NCBI RefSeq assembly: GCF_015704865.1 | Contig: NZ_JADQTO010000003.1 | Location: 186,001 to 250,000 of the forward strand | Source of the DNA: Actinoplanes aureus | GTDB taxonomy: Bacteria > Actinomycetota > Actinomycetes > Mycobacteriales > Micromonosporaceae | Length of the DNA stretch: 64,000 bases | Reading direction: 5' to 3' | Shown here: positions 9,045 to 16,733 of the stretch, piece by piece | Layout: the number at the start of each line of letters is the position of its first letter | Position numbering within the stretch: position 1 is the stretch's first letter | Position numbers and translations under genes: made by a program | The notes under the pieces: generated by a model | The model's input: the letters and a program-made list of their open reading frames with translations, nothing else | Databases searched by the model: none | What the model was told of the DNA's origin: nothing

Positions 9045-10780
9045 TGAGCGTCCGGCGCATCGGCCTGACCCTCGCGCTGGGCGGCCTGATGGTCGTGGTG
9101 GACACCACCGTTACCGTCGTGGCCCTGCCCGAGATCGTCGCCGGCCTGAACACCACGTTGCCCGCCGTGCAGTGGGTGACCACGGGTTACCTGCTCGGAA
9201 TCGTCGCGGTGATCCCACTCGCCGGCTGGACATCAACCCGGTTCGGCGCCCGCCGCGTGTACCTGACCGCGCTCCTCGTCTTCACCCTGTTCTCCGTGCT
9301 GGCCGGCCTGGCCTGGAGCGCGGCCTCGCTAGCGCTCTTCCGGGTACTCCAGGGCCTGGGCGGCGGCCTGCTCAACCCGGTCGGCCAGGCCATCGGCCTG
9401 CGCGCCGCCCCACGCGACCAGCGCGGCCGCCTGATGAGCCTGCTGGTGCTGCCGCTGCTGATCGGCCCCGCCGCCGGCCCGCTGCTCGGCGGCTGGCTCG
9501 TCGACACCGCATCCTGGCGCTGGATCTTCCTGATCAACGTGCCGCTCGGCCTGGCAGCCCTGCTGATCTGCGCTCGCGTCCTCCCCGCGGACCCGCTCCC
9601 ATCAGCGCAGGCCGCGCCGAAAGCGCCCGGCCGGGCGGCGCCCGAACCCTCCGCCCGGGCGGCGCTTGAACGCTCCAGCCAAGCGCTACCCGGAGGCTCG
9701 GGCCGGGCGTTGCCCGAACCCTCCAACCGGGCGGCGCACGAACGCTCCAGCCAAGCGTTGCCCGAAGGCTCGGGCCAGCTGGTGTCTGACGACTCCAGTG
9801 GGGTGGTATCTGATCGCTCGGGCCGGGCGGTATCTGATCGCTCGGGCCGGGCGGTGTCTGGGCGCTCGGATCGGGTGGCGCCGGGTGCGGTACCGGTGGA
9901 CTGGGCTGGGCTCGCCCAGCTGTCCGGTGGCGCTGTGCTGGTCGTGCTCGGCGGCACCTTGCTCGACCGGCCCGGCGGCGTCTCCTGGCCGGCGGCCGGG
10001 CTGCCTGCGGGGCTGCTCGTGTTCGGGGCGTTGCTGCTCGCGGCTTTCGTCCGCCGCGCACGGCGTGTGCCGGATCCGCTCGTCGACCTGCGGCTGCTCG
10101 CATACCGGCCGTTGCGGGCCGGCCTGGCCGTGCTGGTCTGCTTCGGGGCGGCCTATTTCGGGTCGATGTCAGTGCTGCCGCTCTACGTGCAGGGCGTCCG
10201 GGGCGACAGCGCGGGCCTGGTGGGACTGCTCATGCTGCCCTCGGCCGTCGCGGTGGGTGTGGTCGCGCAGGTCGCCACCCGGCTCGTCGACAAGGTCCCG
10301 CCGCGCCGGATCGTGCTCACCGGCACGACTCTGGCTCTGCTCGGCGCCGCGGGCCTGGCGGCGACGACCGTCACCGAGGCCGGCTATCCCTGGATCATCG
10401 CGGCATCGGTGCTGCTCAGCGCCGGATCGGGCGCCACCATCATGCCCACCATGACGGTCGCGCTGCGCGATCTGGCGAACCCCGAGACACCGCGCGGCAC
10501 CACCCTCCTAGCCCTGTCCCAGCAGCTGGCCTCCGCCCTCGGCGGCGCGGCCGTCGCCGTCATCCTGAGCGGTCTGATCACCGCACGGGTAGCCGGGGGA
10601 GTGGCCGAGATGCTCGCCCTGAACCCGGCGGCCCGCGAGGCCCAGCAATCCGGCCTCGCCGCCGCCGTCGGCGGCACGTACCTGTTCGCAGTCCTGCTGC
10701 TGGCCCTGAGCGTCACGATCGCCGCCCGATCCCTCCACCCGGACCGCACCCCGACGCCGACCCCCGCCACCTACGGGTGA
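9044..10780 (+). CDS. MFS drug:proton antiporter, DHA2 (EmrB/QacA) type (578 aa)
   Basis: An inner-membrane efflux pump with about 14 predicted helices. The N-terminal helix contains the DTTVTVVALPEI pattern, related to motif D1 of DHA2 pumps, and GWLVDTASWRWIFLINVPLG marks the end of the first half. The start is the ATG overlapping the reductase stop. Residues 195-282, the loop between the two halves, are expanded by eleven 8-residue repeats (consensus near SGRAVSDR) that no MFS protein needs. Apart from that loop the length is normal. It is likely to export the compound sensed by the divergent MerR protein. Confidence 0.88.
   Translation: MSVRRIGLTLALGGLMVVVDTTVTVVALPEIVAGLNTTLPAVQWVTTGYLLGIVAVIPLAGWTSTRFGARRVYLTALLVFTLFSVLAGLAWSAASLALFRVLQGLGGGLLNPVGQAIGLRAAPRDQRGRLMSLLVLPLLIGPAAGPLLGGWLVDTASWRWIFLINVPLGLAALLICARVLPADPLPSAQAAPKAPGRAAPEPSARAALERSSQALPGGSGRALPEPSNRAAHERSSQALPEGSGQLVSDDSSGVVSDRSGRAVSDRSGRAVSGRSDRVAPGAVPVDWAGLAQLSGGAVLVVLGGTLLDRPGGVSWPAAGLPAGLLVFGALLLAAFVRRARRVPDPLVDLRLLAYRPLRAGLAVLVCFGAAYFGSMSVLPLYVQGVRGDSAGLVGLLMLPSAVAVGVVAQVATRLVDKVPPRRIVLTGTTLALLGAAGLAATTVTEAGYPWIIAASVLLSAGSGATIMPTMTVALRDLANPETPRGTTLLALSQQLASALGGAAVAVILSGLITARVAGGVAEMLALNPAAREAQQSGLAAAVGGTYLFAVLLLALSVTIAARSLHPDRTPTPTPATYG
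9626..9889 (+). repeat. Eleven in-frame 24-bp repeats in the MFS central loop
   Basis: Eleven consecutive degenerate 24-bp units encode 8-residue blocks beginning with Ser (or Pro in the first), such as SARAALER, SSQALPEG, SGRAVSDR. The last three are nearly identical at DNA level, so recent expansion is likely. The frame is kept throughout. Confidence 0.85.
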
Positions 10781-10846
10781 CACTGCTACCCACGGGTGAC
10801 GCTGCCGCGGGCGGTTGACGCCGCCCGCGGCTGACGCCGCCCGCTT
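10773..10846 (+). repeat. Stop-codon-anchored repeat after the MFS gene
   Basis: The gene end ACGGGTGAC is repeated in degenerate 16-19 bp units. TGA occurs at 10778 (the real stop), 10797, 10816 and 10832, at offsets of 19, 38 and 54 bases, so all three frames carry a stop within 60 bases. Confidence 0.6.
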
Positions 10847-11180
10847 GCCGCCTGCCGGGCCGCTTGAGAGCGGCAGCTCGCCTGCCGCCTGCCGGGCCGC
10901 CCGCGGCTGACGCCCGCCCCGCCTGCCGCCCCCACGGGCAGCCTTCCGCCCTCCCGCCTGCCATCTACGCGCTGCCGTCCGTGGGCCGCCTGCCGCCTGC
11001 GCGCTGCCGTCTGCCGCCTGCGTGCCGCCGCCTGCGCGCCACGCGCCAGGGCCCGGCGGGCGCGTTTCGGCCTTGAGTGGTGGATGGTCGCGCGGCTCGG
11101 CGGGACGGGGCGGTTCGGCGGGGACGGCCGTTCTCGCGTACCAGGAAAGGGGTTGATCTTTGTTAGGCGGGCGCAGGGAA
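10847..11180. other. Gene-free GC-rich stretch
   Basis: This stretch is dominated by loosely repeated CTGCCGCC / GCCTGCCGCCTG words. Open frames here have no start signal, no conserved-looking composition and no domain. I see no promoter for either neighbour, both of which end here. Confidence 0.5.
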
Positions 11181-11210
11181 AGGGGCCGCATCCTGCTGGA
11201 TGCGGCCCCT
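11181..11210 (-). terminator. Terminator of the agl-type importer operon
   Basis: A 13-bp perfect stem (11181-11193 with 11198-11210) has a four-base loop and sits about 24 bases beyond the stop of the last permease gene on the minus strand. It could also serve the MFS gene from the other side. Confidence 0.8.
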
Positions 11211-11233
11211 GACTGCGTTGGTGAGCTAGATCG

Positions 11234-12145
11234 CTACCCCTTGACGCTGCCGGCGAGGAGGCCTCGGACGAAGTAGCGCTGGAGCAGCAGGAATACCGTG
11301 ACCGGCACGATGATCGAGACGAAGGCGCCGGCGGAGAGCAGGTGCCAGGCCGTGCCTCGGGTGCCGCTGAGGTTGGACAGCTGGACGGTGATCGGGGAGA
11401 TCTCCGGCGAGCCGGCGAAGGTCAGCGAGACCAGCAGGTCGTTCCAGACCCAGAGGAACTGGAAGATGCCGAACGCGGCGAGTGCCGGGGTGAGCAGCGG
11501 TAGCAGCACCCGGAAGAAGATCGCTACGTGGCCGGCGCCGTCCATGCGGGCCGCCTCGATCAGGCTGGACGGTACTTCCTTGATGAAGTTGTGCAGGATG
11601 TAGATCGCCAGCGGCAGGGCGAACGCCGAGTGCGACAGCCACAGCGTCCAGAACGTGTTCGCGATGCCCAGGTCGACGTAGAGCGTCAGCAGGGGGATCA
11701 GGGTCACCTGGATCGGCACGATCTGCAGCGCGAAGATCGCGATGAACAGGACGTTCTTGCCGGGGAACTTCATCCAGGCGAACGCGTACGCCGCGAGCGA
11801 CGCCAGGCAGAGCGGGATGATCACGGCGGGCAGGGTGATGACCACCGAGTTCAGGAAGAAGTCTGCCAGGTTGATCGCGTCCGGGTCGAACACCGACTGG
11901 TAGTTCTCCAGGGTGAAGGTCGGGTCGGAGAACCACGTCCACCAGCCGGTCGTCTTGATCGCCCGCTCCGGCCGGAACGAGGAGATCAGCAGACCGAACG
12001 TCGGCAGCGTCCAGAGCACCGCGATGACGATCGCGGCCAGCGAGGCCCACGGCGAGGTGAGCTTCTTCTTCGCCTTCGAGGCGGTGGACTCCTTCTTGTC
12101 CACGGCGATCGGTGGCGTGGTGGTGAGGGGAGTAGCGGTGGTCAT
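11234..12145 (-). CDS. aglG: CUT1 sugar ABC permease, MalG/AglG type (303 aa)
   Basis: An inner-membrane permease with six helices. The C-terminal half carries the EAA loop that docks the ATPase (SSLIEAARMDGAGHVAIFFRVLLPLL, written here only as the family pattern EAA...G...I.LP). The start is the ATG at 12145 sharing its A with the upstream stop (TGATG); the longer open frame upstream is the antiphase of the first permease. The N-terminal 25 residues are Thr/Lys-rich and cytoplasmic. It partners the 325-aa permease and the binding protein upstream. The agl assignment (alpha-glucosides) rests on overall likeness of the three proteins and is moderate. Confidence 0.8.
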   Translation of the reverse strand: MTTATPLTTTPPIAVDKKESTASKAKKKLTSPWASLAAIVIAVLWTLPTFGLLISSFRPERAIKTTGWWTWFSDPTFTLENYQSVFDPDAINLADFFLNSVVITLPAVIIPLCLASLAAYAFAWMKFPGKNVLFIAIFALQIVPIQVTLIPLLTLYVDLGIANTFWTLWLSHSAFALPLAIYILHNFIKEVPSSLIEAARMDGAGHVAIFFRVLLPLLTPALAAFGIFQFLWVWNDLLVSLTFAGSPEISPITVQLSNLSGTRGTAWHLLSAGAFVSIIVPVTVFLLLQRYFVRGLLAGSVKG

Positions 12146-13122
12146 CACGCCTCCGAACGGCGAAGCTGCCGGATGTTGTACACGACGATCGGGATGACGA
12201 GAACGAACAGCACCACTGCGAGCGCCGCGCCGAGACCCTGGTTGGCGCTGCGGAAGCTCTGGCTGTAGAACTCGTTGGCGATCACGCTCGTGTCGAACCG
12301 GCCGCCGGTCATCGTCTGCACGATGTCGAAGACCTTGAGCGTGCCGATCGCGATGGTGGTCAGCACGACGATCACCGCCGGGCGGATCGCGGGCAGCGTG
12401 ACGAAACGGAACATGCCCCACGGGCCGACGCCGTCGAGGCGGGCGGCCTCGATGATGTCGTCCGGGATCGCCTTGATGGCCGCCGAGAGCACGGTCATCG
12501 CGAAGCCCGCCTGGATCCAGATCATCACGAGGATCAGCAGGAACGTGTTCAGCGGTGAGTCGATCAGCAGCTGGACCGGCTCGCCGCCGAACCAGACGAT
12601 GACCTGGTTGACCAGACCGATCTGCTTCACGTTGCCCTGGTCGGGGCGGTACTCGTACATGAACTTCCAGATCACCGACGCCGCGACGAACGAGATCGAC
12701 ATGGGCAGGAAGATCAGCGCCTTGGCGAACGCCTCACCCTTCGCCTTGTCGACCAGGATGGCGTAGAGCATGCCCACGGCGGTCGCCACGAACGGTGTCA
12801 GCAGCACCCACAACGCCGTGTTCCGGAGCACGACCAGCTGCTCCGAGTCGGTGAAGATGGTCTTGTAGTTGTCGATCCCGATGAAGGCGTCACCTGCGGC
12901 GTTGAAGAACGACTCGTAGATGGTGCGGACACCGGGGTAGAGGAGCCCGACGCTGAGCATCAGCACGACGGGGGCGAGATAGAGGTACGCGACCGTGCGG
13001 TCGCGCTTGCCGGCGAAACGACCGGCGATGAACAGGATCAAGCCGACCACGGCGGCGAACAGCAGGATCGCCGCGAACATCTGGACGATCTTATCGGTGG
13101 TGGTGGAGGCGGTGGTGAACAC
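12145..13122 (-). CDS. aglF: CUT1 sugar ABC permease, MalF/AglF type (325 aa)
   Basis: A GTG start at 13122 is preceded by GGGAGG at ten bases. An extra N-terminal helix (about residues 13-33, ending in GRFAGKRDR) precedes the usual six, as in AglF-type permeases. The EAA loop EAARLDGVGPWGMFRFVTLP lies at about residue 225. It forms the membrane channel with the downstream permease; the ATPase is not encoded in the cluster. The gene is separated from the binding-protein gene by a strong hairpin, expected to lower permease expression relative to the binding protein. Confidence 0.82.
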   Translation of the reverse strand: MFTTASTTTDKIVQMFAAILLFAAVVGLILFIAGRFAGKRDRTVAYLYLAPVVLMLSVGLLYPGVRTIYESFFNAAGDAFIGIDNYKTIFTDSEQLVVLRNTALWVLLTPFVATAVGMLYAILVDKAKGEAFAKALIFLPMSISFVAASVIWKFMYEYRPDQGNVKQIGLVNQVIVWFGGEPVQLLIDSPLNTFLLILVMIWIQAGFAMTVLSAAIKAIPDDIIEAARLDGVGPWGMFRFVTLPAIRPAVIVVLTTIAIGTLKVFDIVQTMTGGRFDTSVIANEFYSQSFRSANQGLGAALAVVLFVLVIPIVVYNIRQLRRSEA

Positions 13123-13194
13123 GCGGCCCGTTCCTCCCAGGGTGGAATCCCAGCAAGAAGACTAGTGAAAAGCAAAGACGGCCGAACTGCTAGA

Positions 13195-13220
13195 GGCCGG
13201 TCGGGCATCCCCGACCGGCC
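13195..13220 (-). terminator. Intercistronic hairpin between binding-protein and permease genes
   Basis: A perfect 11-bp stem (13195-13205 with 13210-13220) has a CATC loop. It lies 21 bases after the stop of the binding-protein gene. Such intra-operon hairpins commonly stabilise the upstream message or partly terminate, giving excess binding protein. Confidence 0.75.
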
Positions 13221-13240
13221 CCGCGGTGGTACTCAGTGCA

Positions 13241-14608
13241 TTACTGCGGCCAAGCCTTCTCGATGTTGTCCAGGGTCGTCTTCGTGTCCTGGCCGGTGAT
13301 CCAGTTGGTGGTCTGCTTCCAGAACGCGTTCGAGCCGACCGCGGCGGGCATCATGTCCGAGCCGTCGAAGCGCACCGTGGCGTTCGGGTCGAGCAGGATC
13401 GTCGCGGAGAGCTTGTCGATCGGGTTCTTCATGTTGTTCGGGTCCAGGCCCTTGTTGGCGCTCACCCAGCCCGACGACAGCTTGGCCTTGGTGTTGGCCC
13501 ACACGTCGCTGGACAGGTAGGTCTGGAACGCCTTGACCTCGGGACGGTCCGCGAACGCCAGGACGAACTCACCGGCGACGAGCACCGGCTTGGTGGTGGC
13601 GTCCTTGCCCGGAAGGTAGAAGGCGTAGACGTCGCCGTCCTCGGCGATCTTGGTGTCCTTGTCGAAGTTCGCCGCGTAGAAGCTCGCCTGGCGGTGCAGC
13701 GAGCAGGAGCCCTCGAGGATCTTCAGGCCGGCGTCCTGGAACGTGGTGCTGGCGATGCTCTTGACGTCGCCGAGACCGCCGTTCACGTACTGGTCGTTCT
13801 TCAGGTAGCCGCCGACCGCGTCGAGAGCCGCGGTGGCCTCGGGGCCGTTGAACGGAACCTCGTGCTTGACCCACTTGTCGTAGGTCTCCGGACCGGCGGT
13901 CCGGAGCATGAAGTCCTCCATCCAGTCGGTGAGAGGCCAGCCGGTCGCCTCACCGCTGGAGATGCCGGCGCACCACGGCTTCTTCTTGTCCGCCACCATC
14001 TTGTCGGTCAGAGTCTTGAGCTCGTCCAGTGTGGTGGGGACCGTGTAGCCGCTGTCCTTGAACTCCTGCGGGGAGTACCACACCAGCGACTTCACGTTCG
14101 ATCCGAGCGGCGCGGCGTAGAACTTGCCGTCGACCGTTCCGTACGCCTTCCAGTCCTTGCCGAAGAACCGGTCGACGTTCGCCTCGGTCTCCTGCGGAGC
14201 CGCGACGGCCTTGCCCGTGGCGACGAGCTGCTGCAGCAGGCCGGGCTGGGGCACGTAGGCCACGTCCGGCGGGTTGCCGGCCTTGGCGCGAACCAGGACC
14301 TGAGTCTCGAAGGCCTTGTCGCCCTCGTATTTCACCGTGACGCCGGTGCACTGCTCGAAGGGCTTGTAAGAGTCCTTGTGCGGAGTGTCCTCCGGGGTGA
14401 CGATGCTCGTGTAGATCGTTACCGTCTTGCCAGTCAGCTCACCGAACGCCTTGTACGGCGCGCAGTCGATGGCCGACGCCTCTGTGTCGGTGGACCCGCC
14501 TCCCGAGTCGTCGTCTCCGCCGCAAGCGGTCAGGCTGAATGCCAGCCCGACGCTGAGGGCACCGGCGAGCGCGACCCGGGATCGCGAACTCCCACGTTGA
14601 CCGAACAT
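13241..14608 (-). CDS. aglE: Sugar ABC substrate-binding lipoprotein, AglE-like (455 aa)
   Basis: An extracellular solute-binding protein anchored by lipid: a positive n-region, a hydrophobic core and the lipobox LTAC at about residues 26-29, followed by a Gly/Ser/Asp linker. The mature part is a cluster-D type 1 binding protein with YTSIVTPEDTPHKDSYKPFE near the start and ligand-facing aromatics later (WYSP, GWPLTDWMEDF). Four extra cysteines (CAPYKAF, EQCTG, PWCAG, GSCSLH) could form two disulfides. Alpha-glucoside specificity is inferred from likeness to AglE and the AglF-like partner; cello-oligosaccharides are an alternative. The gene is first in the operon. Confidence 0.82.
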   Translation of the reverse strand: MFGQRGSSRSRVALAGALSVGLAFSLTACGGDDDSGGGSTDTEASAIDCAPYKAFGELTGKTVTIYTSIVTPEDTPHKDSYKPFEQCTGVTVKYEGDKAFETQVLVRAKAGNPPDVAYVPQPGLLQQLVATGKAVAAPQETEANVDRFFGKDWKAYGTVDGKFYAAPLGSNVKSLVWYSPQEFKDSGYTVPTTLDELKTLTDKMVADKKKPWCAGISSGEATGWPLTDWMEDFMLRTAGPETYDKWVKHEVPFNGPEATAALDAVGGYLKNDQYVNGGLGDVKSIASTTFQDAGLKILEGSCSLHRQASFYAANFDKDTKIAEDGDVYAFYLPGKDATTKPVLVAGEFVLAFADRPEVKAFQTYLSSDVWANTKAKLSSGWVSANKGLDPNNMKNPIDKLSATILLDPNATVRFDGSDMMPAAVGSNAFWKQTTNWITGQDTKTTLDNIEKAWPQ

Positions 14609-14659
14609 ACCGCTCCCTATGTCATGTAGCGCCTCCGGCGTCTTGACGACGCCGCCGTC

Positions 14660-14773
14660 CGAAGCGCTTCTTGACCAACAGTCAAGAGGTAACCAGCAAG
14701 TTGCGCAATGATTTCGCCGTGATCGAGTCGGTAACGATATCGCTGCGACACCTGAGAACCTTAACCGGTTAAG
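14660..14773 (-). promoter_or_regulatory. Operator region upstream of the agl-type operon
   Basis: Three symmetric sites lie upstream of the binding-protein start. GAAGCGCTTC (14661-14670) resembles LacI-family operators. CTTGAC-N5-GTCAAG spans 14670-14686 and includes a possible minus-strand -35. CTTAACCGGTTAAG (14760-14773) is a perfect 14-bp palindrome. The whole stretch 14690-14830 is AT-richer than its surroundings. A LacI-family repressor is the likely reader but none is encoded in the window. Confidence 0.6.
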
Positions 14774-14927
14774 AAGATTGGCGAAAGCACTTAGCGCCTT
14801 GCCCTCTTATACACCTATTTTCCCGCGTGAACCGGGCGTACCGTGAACAGTGAGTCGGTTTTGTTAACCTTCGGGGGAAGCTGCTTCTGCCGGGAACTCG
14901 CGCATCAGGGGTTCACCCGCGAAAAGG

Positions 14928-14962
14928 TATCGCCGTGGGGCCCGGAGGCCACCACGGCGATA
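14928..14962 (-). terminator. Terminator of the UDP-glucose dehydrogenase gene
   Basis: An 11-bp outer stem (14928-14938 with 14952-14962) continues into an inner GGCC/GGCC stem. On the minus strand it is followed by a short CCTTTTC run. It lies 25 bases beyond the stop of the dehydrogenase gene. Confidence 0.82.
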
Positions 14963-14987
14963 GAGGTACGTGCGGTCAGCGGGCCGG

Positions 14988-16346
14988 TCAGCGGGCGACG
15001 GCCAGGTACCGGTAGCCCATCCGGCGCATCCGCTCGGCGTCGAGCACGTGCCGCCCGTCGAGCACCACCGGCGTACGCATCAGCCCGACGAACTTGGACC
15101 AGTCCAGCTCGAGGTACTGCGCCCACTCGGTGACCAGCACGACGGCGTCGCAGTCGGCGAACAGGTCGTCGATCGTCTCGCTCAGGTACGGCGCGAGCTC
15201 CGGCTGCTCGACCCGGAACCGCTCGGTCGCCACCGGGTCGTGCAGCTTCACCCGGGCGCCCCGGGCGAGCAGCGAGTTGGCGATGTCCAGCGCCGGCGCG
15301 TCGCGCAGGTCGTCGGTGTTCGGCTTGAACGCCAGCCCGAGCAGGCCGATCTTGCGGCCCTTGAGGATGCGCAGCTCGTCCTGGAGCCGCTCCACCGCGA
15401 TGGCGCGCTGCCGCTGGTTGACGTCGCGGGCCGCCTTCACGATCGGCATCTCGAGGTTGTACTCGGCCGCGGTGGCGATCAGCGCCTTGGTGTCCTTGCC
15501 GAAGCAGGAGCCGCCCCAGCCCACGCCGGACTGCAGGAACCGCGAGCCGATCCGCTGGTCCAGGCCCATGCCGCGGGCCACCTCGGTGATGTCCGCGCCG
15601 ACCTTGGCGGCGAGCTGGCCGATCTCGTTGGCGTAACTGATCTTCAGGGCCAGGAAGGCGTTTGCCGCGTACTTGATCAGCTCGGCCGACGCGAGGTCGG
15701 TGGAGACCAGCGGCACCGCGCTGACGTCCTCCGGCCGGGGCAGGAAGGTCGGCGGCGTGAAGGTCTGGTTGATGATCGGCCGGTAGAGGCGGTTGAGCAC
15801 CTCGAGGCTGCGCGGGTTGTCCGAGCCGATGACGATCCGGTCCGGGTAAAGGGTGTCCGCGATGGCGTTGCCCTCGCGCAGGAACTCCGGGTTGGAGGCG
15901 ACCGCGAACTCGCCGGGCGTCTCGGACCGCTGGGTGAACGAGTCCCGCAGGATGGCGTCCACCCAGTTCCCGCTGCCGATCGGCACGGTGGACTTGTTGA
16001 CCACCACGGTGAAGTCGTGGTTCAGCGCCTGGGCCACACTCTCCGCCGCGCTGCGCAGGTAACGCAGGTCCGGGCTGCCGTCCTCGGCGGACGGCGTCTG
16101 CACCGCCACGAAGACGACGTCGGCGCCGGGCACCCCGTCGTCGTAGGACGTGGTGAACGTCAGGTTCGGCGCGGCCTCGGCGAGCAGCTCCTCCATGCCG
16201 GGCTCGTAGATCGGACAGCGTCCGGCCCGCAGCATGTCGACCTTCGCCTGGTCGAGGTCGACACAGGTCACCTCGTGTCCCAGGAAGGCGAGGCTGACGC
16301 CGGTGGTCAGACCGACGTAGCCGGTGCCGACAACGCAAACCTTCAT
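14988..16346 (-). CDS. ugd: UDP-glucose 6-dehydrogenase (452 aa)
   Basis: Oxidises UDP-glucose to UDP-glucuronate with two NAD+, supplying cell-wall and exopolysaccharide precursors in the cytoplasm. The N-terminal Rossmann motif GTGYVG is at residues 7-12, the substrate-domain hallmark SNPEFLREG at about residue 155, and the catalytic cysteine is Cys281 in GGSCFGKD. The C-terminal domain (LGLAFKPNTDDLRDAPA) is complete, and length is normal. GGAGGAG lies just before the ATG. It stands alone, flanked by a terminator and by the regulated upstream region of the GH74 gene. Confidence 0.95.
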   Translation of the reverse strand: MKVCVVGTGYVGLTTGVSLAFLGHEVTCVDLDQAKVDMLRAGRCPIYEPGMEELLAEAAPNLTFTTSYDDGVPGADVVFVAVQTPSAEDGSPDLRYLRSAAESVAQALNHDFTVVVNKSTVPIGSGNWVDAILRDSFTQRSETPGEFAVASNPEFLREGNAIADTLYPDRIVIGSDNPRSLEVLNRLYRPIINQTFTPPTFLPRPEDVSAVPLVSTDLASAELIKYAANAFLALKISYANEIGQLAAKVGADITEVARGMGLDQRIGSRFLQSGVGWGGSCFGKDTKALIATAAEYNLEMPIVKAARDVNQRQRAIAVERLQDELRILKGRKIGLLGLAFKPNTDDLRDAPALDIANSLLARGARVKLHDPVATERFRVEQPELAPYLSETIDDLFADCDAVVLVTEWAQYLELDWSKFVGLMRTPVVLDGRHVLDAERMRRMGYRYLAVAR

Positions 16347-16657
16347 GCAATCTCCTCCACCGCTACGCGAGCCGGGGTTACGCCACGTACCGCCGGCCGC
16401 GGCCCGCCGGCCTCTCGACGGGCCGGCTGGACGACGTTCCGGTGGCGTCGGCCTGCGTGTTCCGCCGAATGATACACAGCGGAAAAGCCCTCATTTTGTC
16501 ACTGGATGCCCCTCTTCGTCCCGGCCTGCGGGGGCTCCGTGGCGGGGGTCTACCCGGTCTTCGGTCCATTGAATCCGGGGCCGACAACAGCAGGCGGCCA
16601 TTCGTCACGCTCCGTAGTCGCGCGATGTGCCTGATGTCAACGCGGAGTTTCCGGCTC
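16347..16657. other. Divergent intergenic region, ugd / GH74
   Basis: About 310 bases lie upstream of the GH74 promoter. No gene is supported here; frames on both strands lack starts with ribosome sites. It contains the ugd ribosome site at its left edge and an AT-rich patch near 16460-16500 (GAATGATACACAGCGG) that could hold the ugd promoter. Confidence 0.45.
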
Positions 16658-16703
16658 TTGACATCACGATGACGGCGACCGACGCTCTCTGGGAGCGCTC
16701 CCA
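16658..16703 (+). promoter_or_regulatory. Cellulase promoter with perfect CebR-type box
   Basis: A -35 TTGACA (16658-16663), a 17-bp spacer and a -10-like GACGCT (16681-16686) are followed by TGGGAGCGCTCCCA (16690-16703), placed over the predicted transcription start. This 14-bp palindrome is the consensus described for CebR, the cellobiose-responsive LacI-family repressor of cellulase genes in actinomycetes. A second identical box occurs at 52759-52772. Confidence 0.88.
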
Positions 16704-16733
16704 CATGAACGTTCGTCGATGGAAGGTCACGCG

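Noticed and set aside
10864..11076. Small plus-strand frame after the MFS gene
   Set aside because: Repeat-derived Pro/Ala/Arg text without a ribosome site.
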